64,000 nt of DNA, from positions 4,464,001 through 4,528,000 of the forward strand of contig NC_015953.1 in NCBI RefSeq assembly GCF_000177195.2, written 5' to 3'. The position numbers and the translations under genes are program-made. This stretch comes from Streptomyces sp. SirexAA-E (lineage in GTDB: Bacteria > Actinomycetota > Actinomycetes > Streptomycetales > Streptomycetaceae). Below are positions 18,230-26,651 of this stretch, one piece after another. The first letter of the stretch is position 1. Every line of letters starts with the position of its first letter. Below the pieces are notes generated by a model that was not told the origin of the DNA, did not search any database, and worked only from the letters and a program-made list of their open reading frames with translations.

Positions 18230-18532
18230 TCACACCCGGCCGCGGCACAGCTCCAGCAGCGTCATGGCGAGTGCCGTGCCCGGCTTGCCCAGGGCGTCGC
18301 TGTAGTGGGCGAGGACATCCATCTCGCGGGAGAGGTTCACCCGGCGGCCGCCGGACGTGATCCTCGCCTCCTGGATCACCGCGGAGACCGCCATCCGTTC
18401 CTGGACGAGACCGATGATCCGGTCGTCCAGGGCGTCGATGCGGGTCCTGGCGTCGCCGATCAGGGAGGCGGCCTCGGTCGTGTGGGCGCCGGTCCGCTCG
18501 GCGGCCGTCTTCGCGGGTGCGGTGCTGGTCAT
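18230..18532 (-). CDS. Chorismate mutase, AroQ class
   Basis: This 100-residue protein should convert chorismate to prephenate for Phe/Tyr synthesis. The AroQ helix-1 signature is clear: RIDALDDRIIGLVQERMAVS, followed by IQEARI and the second-helix SREMDVLAHY. The C-terminal LLELCRGRV matches short streptomycete homologues. It is a single all-alpha domain without a fused DAHP synthase or prephenate dehydratase. ATG 18532 has GGGAG 6 nt upstream. No aromatic-pathway gene adjoins it; it converges with the surface-protein gene and diverges from guaA. Confidence 0.85.
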   Translation of the reverse strand: MTSTAPAKTAAERTGAHTTEAASLIGDARTRIDALDDRIIGLVQERMAVSAVIQEARITSGGRRVNLSREMDVLAHYSDALGKPGTALAMTLLELCRGRV

Positions 18533-18847
18533 CTGTGACTCCCGGTGGGGTGCGGCTCCCCGGACCGACGGCCTCGCAACGCCGAAGCGCCCCTGGCCTG
18601 TCGGCCCGGGGCGCCTGGAAAGGTGCTTGTCAGTTGCTCAAGCAGCACGACCATGGCAGCCGGCGGGCCGGGTGCCATAGGTAAAGACGAAGGTCGTGTG
18701 CTGACGCATGGGCGCAAGTATGGACCCCGCCGAGCCACCGGGTCCAACCCCCGGCCCGGATCGTGAGACGGGAGCCCGGCGGGGCAAAGCCGCGAGCCCG
18801 GTAGAATCGGGAGGACACACCCCTCTCCACCGCCGGAAGGCCGCCCA
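18533..18847. promoter_or_regulatory. Intergenic region with guaA -10 element
   Basis: The 315-bp gap serves chorismate mutase and guaA. TAGAAT at 18802-18807 is a good -10 element for guaA, about 40 nt before its GTG; the matching -35 is not obvious. No riboswitch-like structure was recognised. Confidence 0.4.
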
Positions 18848-20440
18848 GTGCCAGCAGCACCCCCCGCCGCCCCCGACACCACCACCGACGTGGTTCTCGT
18901 AGTCGACTTCGGCGCACAGTACGCCCAGCTCATCGCCCGCCGTGTCCGTGAGGCCCGGGTCTACAGCGAGATCGTCCCGTCCACGATGCCGGTGGCCGAG
19001 ATGCTGGCCAAGAACCCGCGCGCGATCATCCTGTCCGGCGGTCCGTCCTCGGTGTACGCGGAGGGGGCGCCCAGCCTGGACCGGTCGCTGTTCGAGGCCG
19101 GGATCCCGGTCTTCGGCATGTGCTACGGCTTCCAGCTGATGGCCACCACGCTCGGCGGCACGGTCGACGACAACGGGGCCCGCGAGTACGGCCGCACCCC
19201 GCTCGCCGTCTCCAAGTCCGGCTCCACCCTCTTCGAGGGCACGCCCGCCGAGCAGTCCGTGTGGATGTCGCACGGCGACGCCTGCTCCGCCGCCCCCGAG
19301 GGCTTCACCGTCACCGCGTCCACGGACGTCGTCCCGGTCGCCGCCTTCGAGAACGACGAGAAGAAGCTCTACGGCGTCCAGTACCACCCGGAGGTCATGC
19401 ACTCGACCTACGGCCAGCAGGTCCTGGAGCACTTCCTCTACCGGGGCGCCGGCATCGAGCCGACCTGGACGACCACCAACGTCGTCGAGGAGCAGATCGC
19501 CCTGATCCGCGAGCAGGTCGGCACCAAGCGCGCCATCTGCGGCCTCTCCGGCGGCGTGGACTCCGCGGTCGCCGCGGCCCTCGTGCAGAAGGCCATCGGT
19601 TCCCAGCTCACCTGCGTGTACGTCGACCACGGTCTGATGCGCAAGGGCGAGACCGAGCAGGTCGAGAAGGACTTCGTGGCCGCCACCGGCGTCCAGCTCA
19701 AGGTCGTCGACGCCGAGAAGCGCTTCCTGGACGCGCTGGCCGGGGTCAGCGACCCCGAACAGAAGCGGAAGATCATCGGCCGCGAGTTCATCCGGGTCTT
19801 CGAGCAGGCCCAGGCGGAGATCGTGGCCGAGGCCGCGGAGGGCGAGGACGTCGCCTTCCTCGTCCAGGGCACCCTCTACCCGGACGTGGTGGAGTCCGGC
19901 GGCGGCACCGGCACCGCCAACATCAAGTCCCACCACAACGTGGGCGGCCTCCCCGAGGACATCGAGTTCCAGCTCGTCGAGCCGCTGCGCCAGCTCTTCA
20001 AGGACGAGGTCCGGATGGTCGGCCAGGAGCTCGGCCTGCCGGAGGAGATCGTCCAGCGCCAGCCGTTCCCCGGCCCCGGCCTCGGCATCCGTATCGTCGG
20101 CGAGGTCACCAAGGAGCGGCTCGACCTGCTGCGCGACGCCGACGCCATCGCCCGCGAGGAGCTGACGGCGGCCGGTCTGGACCGCGACATCTGGCAGTGC
20201 CCGGTGGTCCTGCTCGCGGACGTCCGGAGCGTCGGCGTCCAGGGCGACGGCCGGACCTACGGCCACCCGATCGTGCTGCGCCCGGTCTCCTCCGAGGACG
20301 CGATGACGGCCGACTGGTCGCGCCTTCCGTACGAGACGCTGGCGAAGATCTCCACCCGCATCACCAACGAGGTCGCCGAGGTCAACCGCGTGGTGCTCGA
20401 CGTGACGAGCAAGCCGCCGGGGACCATCGAGTGGGAGTGA
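18848..20440 (+). CDS. guaA: GMP synthase (glutamine-hydrolysing)
   Basis: GuaA aminates XMP to GMP using glutamine and ATP, the last step of guanine nucleotide synthesis. The class I amidotransferase domain has the nucleophile in GMCYGFQLM and the His/Glu of YHPEVMH. The ATP-pyrophosphatase domain has the P-loop GLSGGVDSAV, and the dimerisation domain ends in the typical TSKPPGTIEWE. The 530-residue length is standard. GTG 18848 follows GGAAGG at 7 nt. It is monocistronic by context, with a likely hairpin terminator 33 bp downstream. Confidence 0.98.
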   Translation: MPAAPPAAPDTTTDVVLVVDFGAQYAQLIARRVREARVYSEIVPSTMPVAEMLAKNPRAIILSGGPSSVYAEGAPSLDRSLFEAGIPVFGMCYGFQLMATTLGGTVDDNGAREYGRTPLAVSKSGSTLFEGTPAEQSVWMSHGDACSAAPEGFTVTASTDVVPVAAFENDEKKLYGVQYHPEVMHSTYGQQVLEHFLYRGAGIEPTWTTTNVVEEQIALIREQVGTKRAICGLSGGVDSAVAAALVQKAIGSQLTCVYVDHGLMRKGETEQVEKDFVAATGVQLKVVDAEKRFLDALAGVSDPEQKRKIIGREFIRVFEQAQAEIVAEAAEGEDVAFLVQGTLYPDVVESGGGTGTANIKSHHNVGGLPEDIEFQLVEPLRQLFKDEVRMVGQELGLPEEIVQRQPFPGPGLGIRIVGEVTKERLDLLRDADAIAREELTAAGLDRDIWQCPVVLLADVRSVGVQGDGRTYGHPIVLRPVSSEDAMTADWSRLPYETLAKISTRITNEVAEVNRVVLDVTSKPPGTIEWE

Positions 20441-20472
20441 CCCCCCTCCTCCGGACCCCCTGAGGTCAGCAC

Positions 20473-20508
20473 CGGTGCCGTCGTCCATTGGTTCGGGCGG
20501 CGGCACCG
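20473..20508 (+). terminator. Likely guaA terminator
   Basis: CGGTGCCG (20473-20480) pairs with CGGCACCG (20501-20508) around a 20-nt loop, 32 bp after the guaA stop. It is a moderate hairpin and could also be chance in this GC-rich DNA. Confidence 0.4.
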
Positions 20509-20570
20509 TCGTATGGGCCGGGTACGCCGGCCGAGGAGACGAGGCCCTGCCCGTGGAAGGGTGCCGCCCC

Positions 20571-21020
20571 ATGACCGCAGACGACGCACGGGCCCTCATG
20601 TCCGCCCCGGCAACGACCGCCTCACCTGGAACACCCCGCTGTCCGAGGAGCACGCCGCCCGGCTGATCGCTGCCTGCGCGCCCGCCCCGGGGGCCGGGTG
20701 CTGTGCGGGGGCGGGTTCTGGGAGCGGGAGCCGTCGCCCGCCGCGTTGGCGGGGCCGGACGACTTCGGTTCGCTGCTGGAGCTGATCCGGCAGGCCGAGG
20801 CCGTGGGGCTCCGGCCGCTCCAGGTGACCGTGGCCGACCAGCGCGAGTGGGACCTCTTCGAGTCCGCCGCCAACATCGGCCGGGGCGAGCGCTGGGCCCT
20901 GGCCCATCCCGGGCACCCGTTGCACGCCGAGGTGACCGCGGCGTCGACGCCCGGCGCACCGGTTACTACGGGGGCCACCGCGGGACGCTGGGCCTCGCCT
21001 ACCTCGTCCTGGCCGCCTGA
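20571..21020 (+). pseudogene. Decayed SAM-dependent methyltransferase
   Basis: Three frames together read as a class I methyltransferase. ATG 20571 begins MTADDARALMSAP, a one-base loss near 20609 moves to GNDRLTWNTPLSEEHAA, and the SAM-binding core is missing: text jumps at about 20695 to VLCGGGFWEREPSP and on through LLELIRQAEAVGLRPLQV. A second frameshift near 20945 leads to GYYGGHRGTLGLAYLVLAA and a stop. The start has GGAAGG upstream. Family members have roughly 100 more residues in the core, including the GxGxG loop. Two frameshifts plus an internal deletion make this non-functional. Confidence 0.8.
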
Positions 21021-21137
21021 AATTCGCACATGGGTGCAAGGGTTGCCGCCAGGCTGCCCCGATGTGGGCGGATCCCGCTCCGTACGGCACAATTCGCAGA
21101 AATCACAGGTGAGTTGGTTGTACCGGAGCGGGAAAGG

Positions 21138-22418
21138 GTGGCGTTCTCCGTGGCGTTGGACGAGGCGAGGGCGAAGAGCACGCACGCAGGCAGCTGCACG
21201 TGCGGCGACTGCCCGCACGGAGCGCGCGAGGGGCACCGCCGGGCCGTGGCGGCCTTCCTGACCCTGCGGGACGAACTGGCCACCGGCAAAGGGCTGCCCG
21301 CCGGGGTCGCCCAGTCCGCCTCGGCGTCCCGGCAGTGGGTGTCGGACGAGCTGACCGAGACGGCCCGGACGCTCGCCGAGCGCGGCCGCGAGGCCGGTGA
21401 CGCCTGGCTCCACACCGTCCGGCAGCGCACCCTGGTCATCGTCTGGGGCGCCGTCGTCCTCCTGGCCCTGGGCGAGACCGTCACCGCCATCGGCGCCGGC
21501 TGGTCCACCGCCCGCACCGCGGGCCTGATCGCCGGACTGGTCACGGCGGCCCTGCTCACCGTCGCCGCCCAGGTCCACCGGGCCCGCGGCGGGCTGCTCG
21601 CCCCGCTGATCGGCGAGGACAACCGGCTCTCCACCTCCCGCACGGTCGCCGCCTCCTGGGTGCTGCTCGCCGTCTTCGCGGTGCTCGTGCTCGCCCTCCA
21701 GCTGGCCGGTGCCTCCGCCCACACCGACCGGGACGCCCTGATCGAGGGGCTGGACCTGGTCCGCTCGGCCGGGGTGCTCACCGTGCTCGCGCTGGTGTGC
21801 GCCGTCGCCGTCGTCGTGCGCCGGGTGGTGACCGTACGGGTCCTCGGGCAGCGGCTGCAGAAGCTGCGGGCCGACCGGCCCCGGGCCGCCGATCTGCTGA
21901 CCGACGACTCCGGGCGCGGCAGTTTCACGGATGTGCAGTACGTGCTGGTCAGTACCGTCGCCGTGCTGTTCGCGGCGGTGCGCCTCGCCCGCCGTCCCGA
22001 GCAGCTGCCGGACCTGCCGTGGGGCCTGGCGCTGCTGGTGGTCGTCTCCGCGGCGACGTACTTCGCCGGGAAGTACGCGGAGGGCGGCCGCCCCGTCGTC
22101 CTGTCGGTGGTCCGGGCCCGGGAGGCCGGGGACCTGGACGCCCCGATCCGTACGGGGGACGACATCGAGATCCGGGGCGCCGGCTTCGTCCCGCCGGGCG
22201 CGGGCAGCCCGGACCGCCTCGCCCGGGTCGTCGTCCGGATCGGCCGGGTGCACGTCCACGTGCCGCTGATCCCGGTCGCCGGGGGCTTCGCCAACCCGGC
22301 CGACACGGTGCTGACCGTGCCGGTGCCGGTCGAGGTCGAACCGGGGGTCGTGGACGTGCAGGTCATCACCGCGGCGGGCGTGGAGACCGAACCCTGCGCC
22401 ATCGACGTCACGGACTGA
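21138..22418 (+). CDS. Multi-pass membrane protein with C-terminal IPT-like domain
   Basis: I do not recognise a characterised function. The 426-residue protein has a Cys pair near the N-terminus (CTCGDC), an amphipathic stretch, then about six hydrophobic segments (for example LVIVWGAVVLLALGETV and WVLLAVFAVLVLAL). It ends in a soluble beta-rich tail (DDIEIRGAGFVPPG onward) of IPT/TIG type. GTG 21138 has GGAG 9 nt upstream; GTG 21150 is an alternative and the frame stays open to 21030. It follows the methyltransferase remnant and precedes a DoxX gene by 64 bp. Confidence 0.7.
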   Translation: MAFSVALDEARAKSTHAGSCTCGDCPHGAREGHRRAVAAFLTLRDELATGKGLPAGVAQSASASRQWVSDELTETARTLAERGREAGDAWLHTVRQRTLVIVWGAVVLLALGETVTAIGAGWSTARTAGLIAGLVTAALLTVAAQVHRARGGLLAPLIGEDNRLSTSRTVAASWVLLAVFAVLVLALQLAGASAHTDRDALIEGLDLVRSAGVLTVLALVCAVAVVVRRVVTVRVLGQRLQKLRADRPRAADLLTDDSGRGSFTDVQYVLVSTVAVLFAAVRLARRPEQLPDLPWGLALLVVVSAATYFAGKYAEGGRPVVLSVVRAREAGDLDAPIRTGDDIEIRGAGFVPPGAGSPDRLARVVVRIGRVHVHVPLIPVAGGFANPADTVLTVPVPVEVEPGVVDVQVITAAGVETEPCAIDVTD

Positions 22419-22482
22419 CCCACCGGCTACGCCGTGCCCCCGCCTCCGTAAGGTCTGTTGAAAGGCCAACGGAAGGCGGGCA

Positions 22483-22995
22483 GTGATGCAGGGGTACGGC
22501 ACAGGGTCCTACGGGCTACGCGAACCGAGGGGCGTCCGGGACCTGGCGCGGCAGTACGCGCTGCTGCCCCTGCGGATCTTTCTGGGCGTCACCTTCGTCT
22601 ACGCGGGTCTCGACAAGCTGACGGACAGCGCGTTCCTGTCGGCGAGCGGCCCGGGATCGATCGGTGAGCTGATGGAGTCGGTCCGCGACAGCTCCGCGAT
22701 CCCGGCCCTGGTCGACCTGGGACTGAAGAGCCCCGAGGGCTTCGGCCACGCGATCGCCGTCGGGGAACTCCTCGTCGGTCTCGCCACCCTGCTCGGCCTG
22801 TGGACGCGGATCGCGGCGCTCGGCGGCGCCCTGATCTCGCTGAGCCTGTGGCTGACGGTGAGCTGGCAGTCCACGCCCTACTACTACGGCAACGACCTGG
22901 CCTACCTCATGGCCTGGCTGCCCCTGCTGCTCGCCGGCGCGGAGGTCCTGTCCCTCGACACGTTCCTCGCGTCCCGGCGGCGGCGCATCCGGTAG
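22483..22995 (+). CDS. DoxX family membrane protein
   Basis: A four-helix membrane protein of 170 residues. The DoxX signature is at the start of helix 1 (PLRIFLGVTFVYAGLDKL), followed by GFGHAIAVGELLVGLATLLGLWTR and a C-terminal Arg cluster. DoxX proteins are linked to membrane redox/quinone functions, but the biochemical role is unsettled. GTG 22483 directly precedes ATG 22486; GGAAGG lies upstream. The last 94 nt overlap tail to tail with the small membrane-protein gene on the other strand, a rare arrangement that leaves no room for a terminator. Confidence 0.85.
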   Translation: MMQGYGTGSYGLREPRGVRDLARQYALLPLRIFLGVTFVYAGLDKLTDSAFLSASGPGSIGELMESVRDSSAIPALVDLGLKSPEGFGHAIAVGELLVGLATLLGLWTRIAALGGALISLSLWLTVSWQSTPYYYGNDLAYLMAWLPLLLAGAEVLSLDTFLASRRRRIR

Positions 22996-23165
22996 CTCAC
23001 CCACGTCACCGTCGCCGCGAGCCAGAGGCCACCGAAGAACAGCGGCAGGAAGAACGTCCACGGCACGCGCCAGGACCCTGCCGCGTCCGCCGCGTAGCCG
23101 CCCGCCAGGGCGAGCATGACGAGGCCCGCGACCGCACGGCCCGGACGGATCTCATGACGTAGCAC
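22902..23165 (-). CDS. Small two-helix membrane protein
   Basis: An 87-residue protein with two hydrophobic helices (VAGLVMLALAGGYAADAAG; FFLPLFFGGLWLAATVTW) and a basic tail. Its GTG overlaps the 3' end of the upstream PspC-domain gene by 14 nt, pointing to translational coupling. Its last 94 nt lie antisense to the DoxX gene. The tail (DARNVSRDRTSAP) is in the overlapped part, so the 3' end may be freely variable. No known domain; a helper in PspC-type envelope stress response is only inferred from coupling. Confidence 0.65.
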   Translation of the reverse strand: MLRHEIRPGRAVAGLVMLALAGGYAADAAGSWRVPWTFFLPLFFGGLWLAATVTWVSYRMRRRRDARNVSRDRTSAPASSRGSQAMR

Positions 23166-24486
23166 GGCTGACCTCCACCTGTCCGATGCCGACTTCGAGG
23201 TCCAGTACGACCGTGCCGGCGGGCTTGCTGTCCTCCAGGGGGCCGAAGGTGCGCCGGGTGCGCAGGTCGGTGGCCAGGCGCACGCCGTCAGGAGCGGCGG
23301 TGAACAGCCGGATGTCGCCGAGGCCCGCTTCGGCGACCACCCGCACCGTCACCCCGTTCGGTACGACGACACGTGCGGCGCCCGCCCCGACCTCGACGCC
23401 GGTACGCACGGTGTCACCCACCGGGACGTCGAGGTGGGACAGGTCGAGCCGTGCGACGCCGGTGCCCAGTTCGTACCGGGGCTGGACCGTGGCGACGGAG
23501 GCCGGCCGCCACTCCTCGCGGACCCAGTCGGTGCCGATCTCCTTCGGCACGGCCGACGCGCCGGCCAGCAGGCCCGCCGTGATCACGGCCAGCATGACCG
23601 TGCCGAAGCCGGTCCGGCCGACGACCGAGGCGACCAGCAGGCCGAGGCCGAACACCGCGAGGGCGGCGGCGAGGCCGAACTGCAGGCTCGTGCCCAGCGG
23701 GTGGGTGTCCCAGCTCAGCCCCGTGCCCAGGCCGCCCGCGACCAGGGCGAGCAGGAAGACCAGGCCCCCGATCGACCGCGGCCCCCGGGTCTCCGGCGCC
23801 CCGCGCCGGACGCGTGAGACGTCGGCCGTGGCCGCCCTGAATCGACGCGGCGCGCCTTCGTCGAGCGACTGGTCCGCCGGGCCCCACAGGTACCCGGGGC
23901 CCACCGGCCCGGTCGTACCGTCCTTGACGATCGGGTCCCGCCACCAGGAGGGGCTGCCCGGTGTGGGCGGAGCCTTCACCTCGGGCGGTGCCCCGTGGGC
24001 GGTGGCGTGCGCGGTGGCCTTGGGGGGCTGCGCCGCGGCGCCCGGCGGTTCCTCGTGGACCGTCGTCCCGCGGTGCTGGGTCCAGACCGAGAAGCCGACG
24101 ACGGCCAGCGACAGCATCGCCGCGAAGGCGAGCATCCCGCCGTTGTGCAGCATCGACAGCAGGAGGCCGCAGCCCACCAGCGCGAACAGCAGCGCGACCA
24201 GGGACGCGCCCTCGACCCGGCCCGACAGCAGCTTCCGGGCCTCGTTCTCCTCCTCGCCCTCCAGGGGCAGGAGGAGCCACGCGAAGCCGTAGAAGATCAG
24301 GCCGATTCCGCCGGTGACCGCGAGGACACCGATCACGATCCGGAAGATGACCGGGTCCACGTCGCAGTACCGGCCCAGCCCGCCGCACACACCGGCCACG
24401 GCCTTCTGCCGGGGGGTGCGCCGCAACGGGGGCCGGGGCCCGGGGGCCGGTGCGACACCGGGAGCGGTGTCCTGGGGAACGGTCAT
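23152..24486 (-). CDS. PspC-domain membrane protein with LiaF-like C-terminus
   Basis: This 444-residue membrane protein has an N-terminal PspC domain (TPRQKAVAGVCGGLGRYCDVD). A region with about six membrane segments and a soluble Pro-rich insertion follows, and a C-terminal beta-helix-like domain of the LiaF/DUF4097 kind (VGAGAARVVVPNGVTVRV, GLGDIRLF). PspC proteins sense membrane stress. The frame is open further upstream, but ATG 24486 (MTVPQD) has GGAG just before it and gives the expected N-terminus. The divergent neighbour is a histidine kinase that also carries a PspC domain, so the two probably share one regulatory circuit. Confidence 0.85.
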   Translation of the reverse strand: MTVPQDTAPGVAPAPGPRPPLRRTPRQKAVAGVCGGLGRYCDVDPVIFRIVIGVLAVTGGIGLIFYGFAWLLLPLEGEEENEARKLLSGRVEGASLVALLFALVGCGLLLSMLHNGGMLAFAAMLSLAVVGFSVWTQHRGTTVHEEPPGAAAQPPKATAHATAHGAPPEVKAPPTPGSPSWWRDPIVKDGTTGPVGPGYLWGPADQSLDEGAPRRFRAATADVSRVRRGAPETRGPRSIGGLVFLLALVAGGLGTGLSWDTHPLGTSLQFGLAAALAVFGLGLLVASVVGRTGFGTVMLAVITAGLLAGASAVPKEIGTDWVREEWRPASVATVQPRYELGTGVARLDLSHLDVPVGDTVRTGVEVGAGAARVVVPNGVTVRVVAEAGLGDIRLFTAAPDGVRLATDLRTRRTFGPLEDSKPAGTVVLDLEVGIGQVEVSRATS

Positions 24487-24540
24487 GACTCCATGGTGAC
24501 GGCCCGCGCCTGCCGCCGGGACCCACGGCGACCCTGGTCG

Positions 24541-24633
24541 GTCCCTGATATCGGCCCCTGGGTGGCGGCCCCCGGGACGGAGCGGAGCCCCGCGGGCATC
24601 AGGGTCGCGTCCGGGGCGGACCCTGATGCCCGC
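24541..24633. promoter_or_regulatory. 15-bp inverted repeat between the PspC gene and its kinase
   Basis: GCGGGCATCAGGGTC (24592-24606) and GACCCTGATGCCCGC (24619-24633) are perfect complements 12 bp apart. A further CCCTGAT half-site occurs at 24543-24549. The position in a divergent promoter suggests an operator for the adjacent LuxR-type regulator; a terminator is unlikely because both genes start here. Confidence 0.55.
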
Positions 24634-24661
24634 ACCGGCCGCCGCGTGTGACCATCGGTCC

Positions 24662-25948
24662 ATGCCATCCGCCACGACCCGAGCACCGAGCTCCGCCACC
24701 CCGGACCTGGAGGAGCCGCCGCCGCGCAAGCTGTACCGCAGCGCCGACGGCCGGATGCTCGGGGGCGTCGCACGCGGGCTCGGCGGGCACCTGGGGCTGC
24801 CGGTGGCCTGGATCCGCTTCCTCTTCCTCGGGCTGTTCTTCGCCGACGGGCTCGGCGCCCTGCTCTACGCGGTGTTCTGGATCGTGGTCCCGCTCGGCGT
24901 GGGCGGGGTCGAGGCCCCGCGGTCCGTCTTCGAGACCGCCCCGGACGGACGGCGCCGGCTCCGCAAGCCGGACCGGGGGCAGGTCTTCGCCCTGGTCGCA
25001 CTGCTCATCGGCGCCATGATCTTCGTCGGCAACGTCGACATGGGCAACGGCGCCGACCGGTACATCTGGCCGACCCTGCTGATCGGCGCGGGCTCGGTCC
25101 TGGTGTGGCGCCAGGCCGACAACGCGCGCCGGGCCCGCTGGATGGAGGTCGGCCGCCGTCGCCGGGTGCTGCAACTGGCCCGGGGCCTGGCCGGTGTCGC
25201 CCTCGTCGGGCTGGGCCTCGCCGTCTTCATGGTGGTGCGCGGCTCGGCGGCCCAGCTCGGCAACGTACTCACCGCCGCCATCGCCGTGCTCACCGGCATC
25301 GCGCTGCTGGCCGGGCCCTATCTGGTCCGGATGACCCAGGACCTCTCCGAGGAGCGCCTGATGCGCATCCGCGCCCAGGAACGCGCCGAGGTCGCCGCCC
25401 ATGTCCACGACTCCGTCCTGCACACCCTCACCCTGATCCAGCGCAACGCCGACGACGGCGGCGAGGTCCGCAGGCTCGCCCGCGCCCAGGAGCGGGAGCT
25501 GCGGAACTGGCTGTACGACCCGGAGGGCACCGGCAAGGACGAGGCCGACGAACCCGGGACGCTCGCCGAGGCCGTCAAGCGCGCCGCCGCCGAGGTCGAG
25601 GACAAGCACGGCGTCCCCCTGGAGGTCGTCGTGGTCGGCGACTGCCCGCTCGACGAGAAGCTGACGGCACAGATGCAGGCCGCGCGTGAGGCGATGGTCA
25701 ACGCCGCCAAGTACGGTGGCGAGGGCGGTGCCGTACAGGTCTTCGCGGAGGTGGAGGGGAACACGGTCTTCGTCTCCGTACGGGACCGGGGGCCGGGCTT
25801 CGACCTGGACGCCGTTCCCGGCGACAGGATGGGCGTACGAGAATCGATCATCGGCCGGATGCAGCGCAACGGCGGTACGGCGCGGCTGCGTTCGGTGCCC
25901 GGTGGGGGCACGGAAGTCGAGCTGGAGATGGAGAGGGCGGGTCAATGA
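24662..25948 (+). CDS. PspC-fused sensor histidine kinase (HisKA_3 type)
   Basis: A membrane sensor kinase of 428 residues. An N-terminal PspC domain (RMLGGVARGLGGHLGLPVAW) is followed by about four further membrane helices, a NarL-type dimerisation/phosphoacceptor motif (HVHDSVLHTL, His249), and a HATPase domain with AMVNAAKYGG and RDRGPGFD. ATG 24662 is chosen because the PspC domain begins soon after; no good ribosome site is visible. The stop overlaps the ATG of the response regulator by 4 nt, so the pair is coupled. Autophosphorylation on His and transfer to that regulator is expected. Confidence 0.9.
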   Translation: MPSATTRAPSSATPDLEEPPPRKLYRSADGRMLGGVARGLGGHLGLPVAWIRFLFLGLFFADGLGALLYAVFWIVVPLGVGGVEAPRSVFETAPDGRRRLRKPDRGQVFALVALLIGAMIFVGNVDMGNGADRYIWPTLLIGAGSVLVWRQADNARRARWMEVGRRRRVLQLARGLAGVALVGLGLAVFMVVRGSAAQLGNVLTAAIAVLTGIALLAGPYLVRMTQDLSEERLMRIRAQERAEVAAHVHDSVLHTLTLIQRNADDGGEVRRLARAQERELRNWLYDPEGTGKDEADEPGTLAEAVKRAAAEVEDKHGVPLEVVVVGDCPLDEKLTAQMQAAREAMVNAAKYGGEGGAVQVFAEVEGNTVFVSVRDRGPGFDLDAVPGDRMGVRESIIGRMQRNGGTARLRSVPGGGTEVELEMERAGQ

Positions 25949-26640
25949 CCGAGAACACCGAAGCGACCGGGGGCCCGGAGCGCCGGGTACGGGTCGTGCT
26001 CGTCGACGACCACCGGATGTTCCGCACCGGGGTCCAGGCCGAGATCGGCCGCACCGAGGAGACCGGTGTCGAGGTCGTCGGCGAGGCCGCCGACGTCGAC
26101 CAGGCGGTCACCGTGATCACGGCGACCCGCCCCGAGGTCGTCCTCCTCGACGTCCACCTGCCCGGCGGCGGCGGTGTCGAGGTGCTGCGCCGGTGCGCCC
26201 CGATGATGGGCGCGGTCCAGGACCCGGTGCGGTTCCTGGCGCTGTCCGTGTCGGACGCGGCCGAGGACGTCATCGGTGTCATCCGGGGCGGTGCCCGCGG
26301 TTACGTCACCAAGACCATCACCGGGAGCGACCTGGTCGACTCGGTCTTCCGGGTCCAGGAGGGCGACGCGGTGTTCTCGCCGCGGCTGGCCGGTTTCGTG
26401 CTGGACGCCTTCGCCTCCACGGACGCGCCCCCGGTCGACGAGGACCTGGACCGGCTGACGCAGCGCGAGCGCGAGGTGCTGCGGCTGATCGCCCGCGGGT
26501 ACGCGTACAAGGAGATCGCCAAGCAGCTCTTCATCTCGGTGAAGACGGTCGAGTCCCACGTCTCGGCGGTGCTGCGCAAGCTCCAGCTCTCCAACCGCCA
26601 CGAACTGACGCGCTGGGCGACGGCGCGACGGCTGGTCTGA
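25945..26640 (+). CDS. LuxR/NarL-family response regulator
   Basis: A two-component regulator of 231 residues. The receiver has the acidic pair DD at 21-22, phosphoacceptor Asp69 in LLDVHLP, and a Lys in YVTKTITGS. The C-terminal LuxR helix-turn-helix is intact (LTQREREVLRLIARGYA, VKTVESHVSAVLRKL). ATGA overlap with the kinase gene shows translational coupling. The likely target is the perfect inverted repeat at 24592-24633 upstream of its own operon and the divergent PspC gene, which would make the circuit autoregulated. Targets beyond that are unknown. Confidence 0.93.
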   Translation: MTENTEATGGPERRVRVVLVDDHRMFRTGVQAEIGRTEETGVEVVGEAADVDQAVTVITATRPEVVLLDVHLPGGGGVEVLRRCAPMMGAVQDPVRFLALSVSDAAEDVIGVIRGGARGYVTKTITGSDLVDSVFRVQEGDAVFSPRLAGFVLDAFASTDAPPVDEDLDRLTQREREVLRLIARGYAYKEIAKQLFISVKTVESHVSAVLRKLQLSNRHELTRWATARRLV

Positions 26641-26651
26641 GCCCGCGGAGC

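Noticed and set aside
18638..20959. 773-codon minus-strand open frame opposite guaA
   Set aside because: Composition (Asp/Leu/Val/His runs) mirrors the opposite codons of GuaA; no domain is visible.
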